A stretch of 64,000 nucleotides of DNA from positions 4,693 to 68,692 of the forward strand of contig CAVJRQ010000065.1 in the NCBI GenBank assembly GCA_963652075.1, given 5' to 3'. The notes under the pieces are model-generated. The model was not told the origin of the DNA. It saw nothing but the letters and a program-made list of their open reading frames with translations, and made no database searches. Every line of letters begins with the position of its first letter. The stretch's first letter is position 1. Shown in pieces: positions 51,628-60,771 of this stretch. The position numbers and the translations under genes were made by a program. The stretch is from Phocaeicola_A sp963652075. Its GTDB lineage: Bacteria > Bacteroidota > Bacteroidia > Bacteroidales > Bacteroidaceae.

Positions 51628-54324
51628 TCACAGTTGGGGGTTACGTTCGTTGGTGTCTATCAAGTCGGCAATCCGTTGGTTCAGCGTCTTGGCTTGCAAG
51701 AGGGTCTCCAGCGGAAGGTGCATCCGGTAACGCCAGTAGTGGCGGGGATGGGCGGGGATATTGATGCGCTCGGCCTCCACGTCGGGGTTGCGCAGGGTCT
51801 CGTCCATCGACAGCCAGTCCTGGAAGGAGAGGATGCAAAGCATGGAATTGCCCGTGAGGTGTTGGCGGATAACCTCCTCGCACAGTTTGCCGGTCATGTG
51901 CTCAGGTGCCTGTCCGTTGTGGCGAAGCACTACGTTGTAGAACCGCTGTGTCTGCGACGCGTTCTCTTCCCACCATCCGCGCAGGGTGGACATGTCGTGG
52001 GTGGAGATGGTGCAGACGGAGCGGTAGGGGTAATTCTCCGGGCGGCCGAACTCCTGATAGGGCTCTTTGGGCATCCGTTGTATTTCGAGACTCAATATCT
52101 GCAGGTCGTTCATCACCCAACCCACGCATTCGGGTATCATGCCCAAGTCCTCGCCACAGACCAGCATACGTGTGGAGCCTGTCAGCCGCGGCAGTTTCTT
52201 CATGGCCTGCTGTTGCCAGAAGAGGTTGTGGCGGTGATAATAATAGTGGTCGTAGAGGTGGTTGAAAGCGTCCCGTTCCTGCGAGGAGAGGATGCCAAAC
52301 ACCGGGTCTTTCTGCACGCTGATGCGCGGGTGATACTTCTGCGGTTCCTTTTGGTCGCGGATGAAGAGCACGTTGCTGATGAGCGAGTAGAGCCCGTCGC
52401 GCAGCTGCACCATGGAGGGGTCGGACAGCTTGTCGCTGAAGTATGCCTCCACCTTGCGTTGGGTGTCGAACTCGGGACGCAGCCGGTAACGTTCGTCCGC
52501 GCCAAGGGATTCCATGAACTGATGGATGACCCACTGCTTGCGGTCTCCAAACAGACGGTGTAGCAGCTTGCCGTTGATGTAGGGCCGGGTGTAGAGTTCC
52601 TCGTTGAAGTGAAGCCCGTAGGTCTCTATCTCTTCCCGCGTGAGCGGCAGTGAGGGGACAAACTGTCCCAACAACCCGTGTACGGAGTGGACGGGAATCT
52701 GCCAGATGCGGAAGAAGCCCAGGATGTGGTCTATGCGGTAAGCGTCGAAGTACTCCGCCATCTTTTGGAATCGCCGCATCCACCAGCGGTAGTTGTCCTT
52801 CTCCATCTCGTCCCAGTTGTAGGTGGGGAATCCCCAGTTCTGTCCGTTCACCGAGAAGTCATCGGGTGGAGCTCCAGCTTGCCCGTTCATGTTGAAATAG
52901 TAAGGCTCCGCCCAGGCCTCCACACTGCAACGGCTGATGCCGATGGGGATGTCGCCCTTCAGGATGACCCCGTGACGGCGCGCATGGTTGCCAGCCGCCG
53001 TCAGTTGCAGGTGTAGGTGATATTGCAGGTAATAGAACAAGCCTATTTCATGAGCCTGCTCTTGGCAAATCGTGTCAATGTCCTTGGGCAGGTATTCGCT
53101 GTAGTGTGGCCACTGTCGGAAATCCGCGGTCTGGTAGAGGTCGCGCAGGTAACTGTAGACGGCGTAGGGTTGCAGCCAGTGGCAGTTGCTTTGGAAGAAC
53201 CGCTTGTAGGCCGACGTGGCAAAGGTTTGCTTACCGTCCTGCTCGTAGAGGATGCGGAAAACCTCCCACTTGACGTGTTCCACCGCCTCATAGTCCACCT
53301 GTGCCAGTGCGTTCAGCTCCTGTTGTCGTCGTTCGTATCGCTTACGTAGTTCTTCGTTCTTGATGACACCCAGTTGGCTGATGTCCATGTAGATAGGGTG
53401 CAGGGCGAAGATGGAGATGCTGTTGTAGGGGTAGGAGTCCATCCAGGTGTGCGCCATGGTGGTGTCGTTGATAGGCAGAATCTGCACCACCTTCTGGTGG
53501 GTCTTCACCGCCCAGTCGATGAAGAGGCGCAGGTCGCCGAAGTCACCGATGCCGTAGCTCTTTTCCGAACGCAGCGAGAAGACCGGTATGGCGGAACCCG
53601 CCGCCTTCCAGTCCGGTTGGTTGAAGCAGGTGTAATGGTCGGCCAGCACGACCGCCTCGTTCCCGTTCACCTCCACGGCCTCCACACGGTGGTTGTCGCG
53701 CATCTCCCAGGCTTCCACCTGCCGCGTCCGCATGTTCACCAACACGAACTTGTATTCCAAAGGAAAGCGTATGGCTTCCGCATCGAGGTTTATTTGCCAC
53801 TCCGGCATTTGGGCGTCGTTCATCAGCGCTGCCTTCTCCGCCTGCCAGTCGCCCAGGGCGGGCTGGTTGCCGCAGATGCCGAGGGCGTAGCCGTTGCCCA
53901 CGCGCGGACAGTGCGCCTTGACGGTCAGCTGGCGGTTGAAGTGCTGCAAGGGGATGCTTTTGTTGCACCGTGCGAAGAGGCACTTGGTGAAGGCGGAACT
54001 GTAGAAATGCAGCTGCCCCGACACCAACTTCCACTGGTCGTGCAGGCGGTAGGCTTTCCGCTCTTTCTCAACCTGCAGATAGCGCGGGAAGAGCCGCCAT
54101 TCCTCTCGCGTCTCCCGTCCCTCCTTGGTGATGACGTAATAGTAGCGGATAACCGTGTCCGGTTTGAACTCCTCCGTGAGCGCTCCTTGCCAGATGACAC
54201 CGTCCGTGGTGTGGAGCGTCAGGGTGTGCCCGAAGTCCTCCGTGCCGTTGTCCGACCAGCGTACGTTCACCTCCTCGCCCCACACGGTGCGGTATTCTAT
54301 CCGGAATGTAATGCTTGTTGCCAT
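51628..54324 (-). CDS. malQ: 4-alpha-glucanotransferase (GH77) with two N-terminal starch-binding domains
   Basis: 898 residues, far longer than classic MalQ. Two CBM20-like starch-binding domains precede the enzyme: residues 1-110 (FRIEYRTVWGEEVNVRW) and about 130-240 (NGYALGICGNQPALGDWQAEKAALM). The GH77 barrel follows with IPVFSLRSEKSYGIGDFGDL, nucleophile Asp in YRIDHILGFFRIW, the acid/base Glu in LVCGEDLGMIPECV and the third acid in ISTHDMSTLRGWW. This two-CBM20 layout is that of plant DPE2-type enzymes, which move glucose units between maltose and glycogen-like chains. Cytosolic (no signal). It forms a pair with folB and lies 19 nt from nrdJ. Confidence 0.93.
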   Translation of the reverse strand: MATSITFRIEYRTVWGEEVNVRWSDNGTEDFGHTLTLHTTDGVIWQGALTEEFKPDTVIRYYYVITKEGRETREEWRLFPRYLQVEKERKAYRLHDQWKLVSGQLHFYSSAFTKCLFARCNKSIPLQHFNRQLTVKAHCPRVGNGYALGICGNQPALGDWQAEKAALMNDAQMPEWQINLDAEAIRFPLEYKFVLVNMRTRQVEAWEMRDNHRVEAVEVNGNEAVVLADHYTCFNQPDWKAAGSAIPVFSLRSEKSYGIGDFGDLRLFIDWAVKTHQKVVQILPINDTTMAHTWMDSYPYNSISIFALHPIYMDISQLGVIKNEELRKRYERRQQELNALAQVDYEAVEHVKWEVFRILYEQDGKQTFATSAYKRFFQSNCHWLQPYAVYSYLRDLYQTADFRQWPHYSEYLPKDIDTICQEQAHEIGLFYYLQYHLHLQLTAAGNHARRHGVILKGDIPIGISRCSVEAWAEPYYFNMNGQAGAPPDDFSVNGQNWGFPTYNWDEMEKDNYRWWMRRFQKMAEYFDAYRIDHILGFFRIWQIPVHSVHGLLGQFVPSLPLTREEIETYGLHFNEELYTRPYINGKLLHRLFGDRKQWVIHQFMESLGADERYRLRPEFDTQRKVEAYFSDKLSDPSMVQLRDGLYSLISNVLFIRDQKEPQKYHPRISVQKDPVFGILSSQERDAFNHLYDHYYYHRHNLFWQQQAMKKLPRLTGSTRMLVCGEDLGMIPECVGWVMNDLQILSLEIQRMPKEPYQEFGRPENYPYRSVCTISTHDMSTLRGWWEENASQTQRFYNVVLRHNGQAPEHMTGKLCEEVIRQHLTGNSMLCILSFQDWLSMDETLRNPDVEAERINIPAHPRHYWRYRMHLPLETLLQAKTLNQRIADLIDTNERNPQL

Positions 54325-54343
54325 GTCGCTTCCGTTGATTATC

Positions 54344-56881
54344 TTATCCGCACCTCGAGGAGCCGCACGTCTTACAGATGAGGCATCCTTCCTGGTAAAC
54401 CAGGGTCTCGTGACCGCAGTTGGGGCACTTCTGTCCCTTGGCTTCGGTGCCGTCGGTGACGTATTTCTTCAGCGCGCGTTCCACGCCCACCTTCCAGGTG
54501 TTGATGTTCTCGCTGTTGAGCTGGAGCGACGAAACCAACTTGAGGACCTGTTCGATAGGCATGCGGTAGCGCAGCACGCCGGAGATGAGCTTCGCGTAGT
54601 TCCAATACTCCTTGTTGAACTTCTCCGAGAGTCCCTCCACGGTGGTCTTGTAGCCCCGTTTGTTCTCGAACTGGAAGTCGTAGCGTTTGTTGCCGTTCTC
54701 GTCCACGTTCTTGATGATGCGTCCGCTGGTCACCGACTTGGGCAGGGAGATGCCCAGGTCGTCATCCTGCAGTCCGGTGAATATCTCATAGGGCCGTCCG
54801 TCGAGCAGTCCCACGAACGCCACCCATTTCTCTTTGTTGTTCTGGAAACGGACCACGTCGCAATCGAGCACCGTGGGACGCACCTCCACCACCGTAGGCG
54901 GCTTGCAGGGCGGCACTTCCTTCTTCTTCTCGTCCTTGGTGGAGATGAGCACGCCCGAGCGCGATCCGTCGCGGTACACGGTGCAGCCTTTGCAGCCCGA
55001 CTTCCACGCTTCCACGTAGAGGCGGTTGACCAGCTCCTCGTCCACGTTGCCGGGCAGGTTGATGGTGACGCTGATGGAGTGGTCCACCCACTTCTGCACG
55101 CGTCCCTGCATCTTCACCTTCATCAGCCAGTCCACGTCGTTGGAGGTCGCTTTGTAGTAGGGCGATTTGGCCACCAGTTCGTCAATCTCCTCCTGGGTGT
55201 ACTTCTTGTCCGTGTCGTAACCGTTCACCTGCATCCATTTCAGGAACTTGTGGTGGTAGACAATATACTCCTCGAAGGCGTCGCCCGTCTCGTCCACATA
55301 GTCGATGTGTACCTGCGGGTCGTTGGGGTTCACCTTGCGGCGACGCTTGTAGACGGGCATGAAGACCGGCTCGATGCCCGAGGTGGTCTGTGTCATGAGG
55401 CTCGTCGTCCCCGTGGGGGCGATGGTGAGGCAGGCGATGTTGCGCCGTCCGTATTTCACCATGTCGTCATACAGGGCGGGGTCTGCCTCCTTGATGCGGT
55501 TCACGAAGGGGTTGTCCACCTCACGCTTGGCGTCGTAGATGTCGAACGCACCCCGCTCGCGCGCCATGGTCACGGACGAACGGTAAGCCTCCAGGGCGAT
55601 GGTCTTCTGTATCTCTTCGGCAAAGGCGGTAGCCTCTTCCGTTCCGTAGCGCAGCCCCATGGCGGCTATCATGTCGCCTTCGGCGGTGATGCCCACGCCG
55701 GTGCGTCGTCCCTGCCTGCTCTTCTTGTAAATCTTTTCCCACAGCTTCAGCTCGGCTCCCTTCACCTCCTCGGATTCGGGGTCGGACTCTATCTTCTCGA
55801 TGATGCGGTCAATCTTCTCCAGCTCCAGGTCGATGATGTCGTCCATAATCCGCTGCGCCAGCCGCACATGTTTCCGGAAGAGGTCGAAGTTGAAGCAAGC
55901 CTCTTTGGTAAAGGGATTCTCCACGTAGGAATAGAGGTTGATGGCCAGCAGGCGGCACGAGTCGTAGGGGCAGAGGGGTATCTCGCCGCAGGGGTTGGTG
56001 GAGACGGTGCGATAGCCCAAGTCGGCGTAGCAGTCGGGGATGGACTCGCGGATGATGGTGTCCCAGAAGAGCACGCCCGGTTCCGCCGATTTCCATGCGT
56101 TGTGTACAATCTTCTTCCACAATGCGGAAGCGTCGACCTCCTTTGTACAGAGCGGATTGTCCGAGTCGATGGGGAACTGTTGCGTGTAGGGGCGGTTCTC
56201 CGTGGCAGCCCGCATGAACTCGTCGTCCAGCTTCACCGACACGTTGGCGCCTGTCACCTTGCCTTCGGTCATCTTGGCGTCGATGAACGATTCCGAGTCG
56301 GGGTGCTTGATGGATACGCTCAACATCAGCGCGCCCCGTCGTCCGTCCTGCGCCACCTCGCGGGTGGAGTTGGAGTAACGTTCCATGAAGGGCACCAAAC
56401 CCGTTGAGGTCAGGGCGGAGTTCTTCACCGGAGAGCCTTTCGGGCGGATGTGCGAGAGGTCGTGTCCCACGCCGCCGCGCCGCTTCATCAGTTGCACCTG
56501 CTCCTCGTCGATGCGGATGATGGCTCCGTAGGAATCCGCCGGGCCGTCCATGCCGATGACGAAACAGTTGGAGAGCGACGCGATTTGATAGTCGTTGCCG
56601 ATGCCCGTCATCGGGCTGCCCTGCGGCACGATGTACCGGAAGTGGTTCATCAGGTCGAAGAGCTCCTGTGCGCTCAGCGGGTTGGGATAGTTGTTCTCGA
56701 TGCGCGCCACCTCATTGGCGATGCGCCAATGCATGTCTTCGGGCGACTTCTCGTAGATGTGGCCGAACGAGTCCTTCACGGCGTACTTGTTTACCCATAC
56801 GCGCGCCGCCAGCTCGTCGCCGTCGAAGTAATCCAACGAGGCTTTGAACGCCTCGTCGTAAGTGTATGTTTGCTTATCCAC
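54344..56881 (-). CDS. nrdJ: Adenosylcobalamin-dependent (class II) ribonucleotide reductase
   Basis: 845 residues, a single-chain class II enzyme. Active-site features: the N-terminal Cys in SLSNCFVIG, the radical Cys and Glu in STNPCGEIPLCPYDSCRLLAINL, and phosphate-site PTGTTSLMTQTTSG. The C-terminal tail carries the four-Cys zinc ribbon CPNCGHETL...CLICKTCGS plus a final Cys (SSRCG) that may relay electrons. It makes deoxynucleotides without oxygen, using B12. No cobalamin riboswitch was seen in the 220 bp upstream, but a good promoter was. Start at ATG 56881 (DKQTYTYDEAF). Confidence 0.93.
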   Translation of the reverse strand: MDKQTYTYDEAFKASLDYFDGDELAARVWVNKYAVKDSFGHIYEKSPEDMHWRIANEVARIENNYPNPLSAQELFDLMNHFRYIVPQGSPMTGIGNDYQIASLSNCFVIGMDGPADSYGAIIRIDEEQVQLMKRRGGVGHDLSHIRPKGSPVKNSALTSTGLVPFMERYSNSTREVAQDGRRGALMLSVSIKHPDSESFIDAKMTEGKVTGANVSVKLDDEFMRAATENRPYTQQFPIDSDNPLCTKEVDASALWKKIVHNAWKSAEPGVLFWDTIIRESIPDCYADLGYRTVSTNPCGEIPLCPYDSCRLLAINLYSYVENPFTKEACFNFDLFRKHVRLAQRIMDDIIDLELEKIDRIIEKIESDPESEEVKGAELKLWEKIYKKSRQGRRTGVGITAEGDMIAAMGLRYGTEEATAFAEEIQKTIALEAYRSSVTMARERGAFDIYDAKREVDNPFVNRIKEADPALYDDMVKYGRRNIACLTIAPTGTTSLMTQTTSGIEPVFMPVYKRRRKVNPNDPQVHIDYVDETGDAFEEYIVYHHKFLKWMQVNGYDTDKKYTQEEIDELVAKSPYYKATSNDVDWLMKVKMQGRVQKWVDHSISVTINLPGNVDEELVNRLYVEAWKSGCKGCTVYRDGSRSGVLISTKDEKKKEVPPCKPPTVVEVRPTVLDCDVVRFQNNKEKWVAFVGLLDGRPYEIFTGLQDDDLGISLPKSVTSGRIIKNVDENGNKRYDFQFENKRGYKTTVEGLSEKFNKEYWNYAKLISGVLRYRMPIEQVLKLVSSLQLNSENINTWKVGVERALKKYVTDGTEAKGQKCPNCGHETLVYQEGCLICKTCGSSRCG

Positions 56882-56952
56882 AGCTTAGTGATTTTATTGT
56901 ATGTTATATTCGTTTTCGTGTCTCGTCCTTGCGCTTTTGTAGAAAGAACAGG

Positions 56953-56983
56953 CAAAGCTAAGGATGTTTTTCTGAACCGCAAA
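56953..56983 (-). promoter_or_regulatory. Promoter of nrdJ-malQ-folB
   Basis: Minus-strand TAGCTTTG (56953-56960) with TTTG (56980-56983) exactly 19 bp upstream, the full consensus. Leader about 65 nt. Confidence 0.75.
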
Positions 56984-57101
56984 ATATTTTTTCGGGAAGT
57001 TATTAACAAGATGAGGTTTTCCTTTTCGTATCATTAATGCACTGATATTCAGTATTGGCTATTGTCACGGGTGTCCGTAGAGTTTCCCGAAACGGAAAAC
57101 T

Positions 57102-57929
57102 TCACCGGCTAACCGCAAACCGGATGTAGGCTCTGTCGTCGAAGCTGCGGTTGCCTTCGACGAGCCCTTTGGTGGCAATGAAGGAGCGGATGTTTTGCGG
57201 GTCGTCAGCGAGCTGCGAGGCGAGAGCCTCTTCGCTTGCCGCCAAGGTGGGCAACAGGGTGGGGTAGCCGTCACTCGCCAAAACTGTCTCCACGGGCGAT
57301 GCTCCGTCGGGTGCTTGTGACGGTGCGCAGGGAATCACCTTCACGCCGTTCGGGTATATGGGAAATCCGTCGATGACGGCGTATTGTCGGTTCTGTCCTT
57401 CGGTAATGGCCTCTATGAGCAAGGGCTCAATCGCCTTGCGGGCCTCCACGGGTGGCATTCCATGCCGGATGAGCTCCGCCCGCCGGTTGGCTATCCGCTC
57501 TTCATAGGGCTTGGGGTTCTCGTAGAGCACCCCGTCAACCAGCGTCTGGCAGTCGCCCACCATCCACACCTCCTGTCGCGATCGGCTGTAGACAACGGCG
57601 GAGGCGGCAAGTCGTTCAACCGGATTCGCTTGCATCCGCTCCGTCACCCCCGCTTGCTCGTACACCTTATATATGTAGGACGTGATGCCTTGGCAAAACC
57701 CGGTGACCGTAGCGTCGGCCTTCAGCTCTTCCTGGATGAATGCCGTTGTGAGCAGCGTGGCATAGCGTCCGTTTTTCATCGTAGGCGACAGGTGGAGCGG
57801 TGTCTTGCTGGTGCTCCCGTCAATCACGGCGATGAAATCCTCCGTCACCACGATGGCGTCCTCGCACTCCGCCTCGTTCCTTTTCCCCACAACGTAACTC
57901 TCTATAATCCTGGTTTCCATTGTTTGCAA
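57102..57929 (-). CDS. PP2C-fold (PPM-type) phosphatase-like protein
   Basis: 275 residues, no signal peptide or membrane segment. A divergent PP2C pattern can be followed: ECEDAIVV near the start, the metal-site Asp-Gly in IAVIDGSTS, AASAVVYSRSRQEVWMVGDCQTLV, VLASDGYPTLLP (second Asp-Gly motif) and the C-terminal SFDDRAYIRF (DDxA, equivalent to the DN/DD metal ligand). So Ser/Thr phosphatase activity is possible. The N-terminus begins at 57929 (MQTMETRI) or three residues later. It is a lone gene with no kinase partner nearby. Function unknown. Confidence 0.6.
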   Translation of the reverse strand: MQTMETRIIESYVVGKRNEAECEDAIVVTEDFIAVIDGSTSKTPLHLSPTMKNGRYATLLTTAFIQEELKADATVTGFCQGITSYIYKVYEQAGVTERMQANPVERLAASAVVYSRSRQEVWMVGDCQTLVDGVLYENPKPYEERIANRRAELIRHGMPPVEARKAIEPLLIEAITEGQNRQYAVIDGFPIYPNGVKVIPCAPSQAPDGASPVETVLASDGYPTLLPTLAASEEALASQLADDPQNIRSFIATKGLVEGNRSFDDRAYIRFAVSR

Positions 57930-58437
57930 TTCTAAGTCTTTATCCTTGAAGTATGGTAGCTGTCTGTTTTTGCATTGAATACCCTCGTATTGGAGTTCTC
58001 GAACCCGCGTTTTTAGCTCCCGGACTGTCCGGACTTATCACAAGAGTTCCCGGACTTTCACTGCATTCTTCAGAAATAGTAGAACGTCAAGCGTGCGTAT
58101 CTCGGTCGGTACCCGTTCAGTCCGTTGGTGATTCCCGGTATCCGCGGCAAAGTTAATGCTTCTTTCTCAAACCGTCGCCGGAAAGGGTGTATTTGGAGAC
58201 TTTCAGAAAAGAAATCGAGTTATTCCCGTTGTGGTTTGTTTTCAAATCAGTATCTTTGTGCCGTAGAGTACAGTTATTTGGTTGTTGGGCAGCACCGTGG
58301 TTAGCGGGTTTTTCCGATAACGTTTTACGCCTGCTGGATAAGGTGTGTCCTGACACGGATTGAGTAAATTTAGCGTTCAGCCATGTGTGAATCGAACATT
58401 ATACGACGACAGTATCTCTTGAGCCGGTGCAGATACT
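57930..58437. other. Intergenic region up to the scaffold gap (508 bp)
   Basis: Contains a direct repeat TCCCGGACT around the 13-bp palindrome CCGGACTGTCCGG (58020-58032), a 47-bp dispersed repeat (58228-58274) and GTGTCCTGACAC (58345-58356). The minus strand reads open from the gap towards 58377 (ending SSYNVRFTHG) and may be the tail of a gene cut by the gap, but I cannot identify it. Confidence 0.4.
58228..58274 (+). repeat. 47-bp dispersed repeat, copy 1 (CRISPR-repeat-like)
   Basis: Begins GTTGTGGTTTG and ends GAGTACAGT. It agrees with 63525-63571 at 41 of 47 positions, all six differences being transitions. It includes TATCTTTG, so it may also act as a promoter. It resembles, from memory, the 47-nt type II-C CRISPR repeat of Bacteroides (GTTGTGATTTGCTTTCAAAT...). 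Solitary, with no spacer array. Confidence 0.7.
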
Positions 58438-58447
58438 NNNNNNNNNN
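58438..58447. other. Assembly gap (10 N)
   Basis: Ten Ns, a scaffold join of unknown true length. Gene order across it is not proven. Confidence 0.98.
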
Positions 58448-58531
58448 CCTCCACGTTCGCTCCCGGATGGTTGTGCCTTGATGTGGGACTACGAGTGGCA
58501 TTGGGTGCGGTGGTCATTGAAAGGTGATTCA

Positions 58532-59392
58532 ATGATGGATGAGTTCCAAAGAATGATTGGGGAGTTTCATCTGGAAAGCAAGGCCGGCGACAAAACGCCG
58601 CTGACAATGAAAGCACTGTTGCTCAACCGCTATCTGCATTGGAGCAGTGGTTATGCTTCCATCGAAGAAGAGTTGAACAACTTTGAGCAGTGGTACAAGG
58701 AACACTATTTGACATGGCCGACCAATGAAGAACGGAAGGCATACGCCAGTCCGGTATTCGGAATCAGTCGTCACCGCATGGGCGTGGACGGAAAGGGTGT
58801 TACCACACTCGTAACCTTTATGGGCTGTCCTCTAAAATGTAAGTTCTGTCTGAACGACCAGTGTCATGAGGACATCTATCAGGAAAACTGTAAGGATTTG
58901 CGCCGCTACATCCGGATGCTCACTCCACAACAGCTCTACGACATCGTGAAGCAGGACAACATCTACTTTCAGACGACCGGTGGCGGCATCTGTTTTGGCG
59001 GTGGCGAACCTACCATGCAGGCAAAGTTTATCATTGAATTTGCCAAGTTGTGTCCGAAAAACTGGAAAATCACTTTGGAGACCTCACTGTACTGTTCCTA
59101 CAATACCATCAAGGCATTGTCACCATACGTGGCCGAATGGATAGTGGACATTAAAAGCATGGACTCCTCTATATACGAAAGGTACACGGGCGTAAGGTCG
59201 GCAGTACGTCAGCATCTGCTATCTGCGGCAAAACTGCTGTCATTGGACAAAGTGACCGTCAAGGTGCCGCATATCCCCGGCTTCACCACAGAGGAGGATG
59301 TAAAGACCAGCATCAGTGAACTTCGCGGGATGGGCTTCACCCGCATCGTGGATTTTAATTACGTAAAACGAACTGTTCGCATTACCGAGTAA
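58532..59392 (+). CDS. PflA/NrdG-like radical SAM protein
   Basis: 286 residues if it begins at ATG 58532 or 58535, preceded by AAAGG. The frame stays open to the gap, so a longer or truncated N-terminus is possible. The [4Fe-4S] motif CPLKCKFC (CxxxCxxC) lies in VTTLVTFMGCPLKCKFCLNDQC. GGGEPTMQ, LETSLYC, WIVDIKSMD and TVKVPHIPGF match the glycyl-radical-activating (PflA) branch of the superfamily. The N-terminal 90 residues are unlike PflA. It is followed 15 nt later by a HIRAN-domain gene, so the two work as a pair. No glycyl radical enzyme gene is nearby; the target is unknown. Confidence 0.8.
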   Translation: MMDEFQRMIGEFHLESKAGDKTPLTMKALLLNRYLHWSSGYASIEEELNNFEQWYKEHYLTWPTNEERKAYASPVFGISRHRMGVDGKGVTTLVTFMGCPLKCKFCLNDQCHEDIYQENCKDLRRYIRMLTPQQLYDIVKQDNIYFQTTGGGICFGGGEPTMQAKFIIEFAKLCPKNWKITLETSLYCSYNTIKALSPYVAEWIVDIKSMDSSIYERYTGVRSAVRQHLLSAAKLLSLDKVTVKVPHIPGFTTEEDVKTSISELRGMGFTRIVDFNYVKRTVRITE

Positions 59393-59407
59393 TACGATAA
59401 AGACAAT

Positions 59408-60589
59408 ATGGATAATATGGACAAGGGAAAAGAAAAGTGTGAGATACTGAAAGCCATCCGTGCTTATGTGGCAGGGAAGTATGGCTTGGAGTACACTCCA
59501 ACCGAGTGTGCCCATAGGGGTAACTGTCCGGGCACCTGCCCCAAGTGTGACGCTGAGCTGGCTGACCTCCAGCATCAGTTAGAGGAATGCGGCATTACGG
59601 ATATTACTCAAGACGACACGTTGAGCAGTATGGTGGAGAGCTATATCAACGCCATAGGTCATGACGACAAAGAGGAACAGCTTCTGTGTGGAGACCCGGT
59701 GCCGCATGATGATATTTACGTGCTTGAGGGTTCGCCTACGTTTCGTGCACCTCTGGAGGGTGAGGCTACCCGGATGCCATTCACCGAACCTGAATACGAG
59801 CGGAGGATTATCCTGGAGTGCCCCGTGGCAGGTGTAGGGTTTCATGACATCGAAGAAGTCTGGGACGAACTATACGTTGGCGCCAAGCTTGCGCTTGTGC
59901 GTGACCGCAAAAACAAATACGACAAGAACGCTGTGGCTGTCGCCTTGGCGGACGACTATGACGGCAACCCTGACGATTTTGACTTCGACTTTATCCTGGG
60001 CTATATTCCACGCAAGGACAACGCTTCCATCGCCGCCATGCTCGACATGGGTTGGCAAGACGTGCTGGAAGCGGAAATCACGGAATTGAAAGACCATGCT
60101 TCATACAATGACAAGGTACGTATGACGGTCTATATCCGTAGCAAGGAACCCGTGCAGCCTAAAGATGATAGGCTGCATATCCTTGGCTTTGACGATGATG
60201 ATTGGGATGCCTTCACGGGGGGACTGTGGCAAAAGGGCTACACCTGTCAGCGTTGGGGCAAGCTATTGCCTGATGTAACCGGCCTGCCCGAAGAAGGTGA
60301 CATGGTAGTGTTCATCCACCCGGATGGCGACCGGAATATTCTCTATCTGATGAAGGTCATTGCCGAGGACGATGAACAAGTAGCGCCCTTCCTCACCCAT
60401 GATGAAGACCAACACCGGTTCATTGATGACTGCTGTCCTTACGTACTGACCGTCTTGAAAGGACCGGTGACTTTCTCCGCTGATGAACTTGATTTCCTTG
60501 GCATACCATGGGAAGGTCATTGTCATCCGGACTTCAGGTTGGAGAAGGAAGTCTCGGATAAATTGCTCACTCTACTGAAGGAGAAATAA
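59408..60589 (+). CDS. HIRAN-domain protein with N-terminal Cys cluster
   Basis: 393 residues, very acidic. Near residue 38 is a Cys cluster, ECAHRGNCPGTCPKC (Cx5Cx3Cx2C), suited to an Fe-S cluster or zinc, or to modification by the radical SAM partner. A HIRAN domain follows (about 135-235; RIILECPVAGVGFHDIEEVWDELYVGAKLALVRDRKNKYDKNAVAV...LGYIPRKDN), known from HLTF-type proteins to bind 3' DNA ends. The remaining 150 residues (HILGFDDDDWDAFTGGLWQKGY...GPVTFSADELDFLGIPWEGHCHPDF) match nothing I know. First ATG at 59408 taken; MDKGKEK three residues on is equal. Likely one operon with the radical SAM gene. Confidence 0.8.
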   Translation: MDNMDKGKEKCEILKAIRAYVAGKYGLEYTPTECAHRGNCPGTCPKCDAELADLQHQLEECGITDITQDDTLSSMVESYINAIGHDDKEEQLLCGDPVPHDDIYVLEGSPTFRAPLEGEATRMPFTEPEYERRIILECPVAGVGFHDIEEVWDELYVGAKLALVRDRKNKYDKNAVAVALADDYDGNPDDFDFDFILGYIPRKDNASIAAMLDMGWQDVLEAEITELKDHASYNDKVRMTVYIRSKEPVQPKDDRLHILGFDDDDWDAFTGGLWQKGYTCQRWGKLLPDVTGLPEEGDMVVFIHPDGDRNILYLMKVIAEDDEQVAPFLTHDEDQHRFIDDCCPYVLTVLKGPVTFSADELDFLGIPWEGHCHPDFRLEKEVSDKLLTLLKEK

Positions 60590-60641
60590 CTATGGCAAGG
60601 TTATGAAATAAGCGTGGGGGACGGTGGTACCTGGTGATGAG

Positions 60642-60746
60642 ATGGAAGAAGCAAGCAGCAGATTTACAATCACACTCTACAAGTTAGGTGAAATATACGG
60701 CTTTGCCATGGCGTGCGATATAGACGACGGTGTTTTGGCAGATTAA
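60642..60746 (+). CDS. Possible 34-residue ORF
   Basis: ATG at 60642 to TAA at 60744: MEEASSRFTITLYKLGE to GVLAD. Downstream of the HIRAN gene and overlapping the promoter of the predicted RNA. No family recognised; could be chance or a remnant. Confidence 0.2.
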   Translation: MEEASSRFTITLYKLGEIYGFAMACDIDDGVLAD

Positions 60747-60765
60747 GAAATAATTTGTACCTTTG
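60734..60765 (+). promoter_or_regulatory. Promoter of the predicted structured RNA
   Basis: TTTG (60734-60737), 20-bp spacer, TACCTTTG (60758-60765): a full Bacteroidetes promoter with no gene directly behind it. Confidence 0.7.
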
Positions 60766-60771
60766 TAAAAA

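Noticed and set aside
54155..56407. 750-codon open frame on the plus strand
   Set aside because: It lies opposite nrdJ and the malQ start, reads as Val/His/Leu-rich shadow sequence, and has no family signature; both opposing genes have clear motifs.
56882..57101. Cobalamin riboswitch before nrdJ
   Set aside because: The leader from the predicted promoter is only about 65 nt and no B12-box-like sequence was seen.
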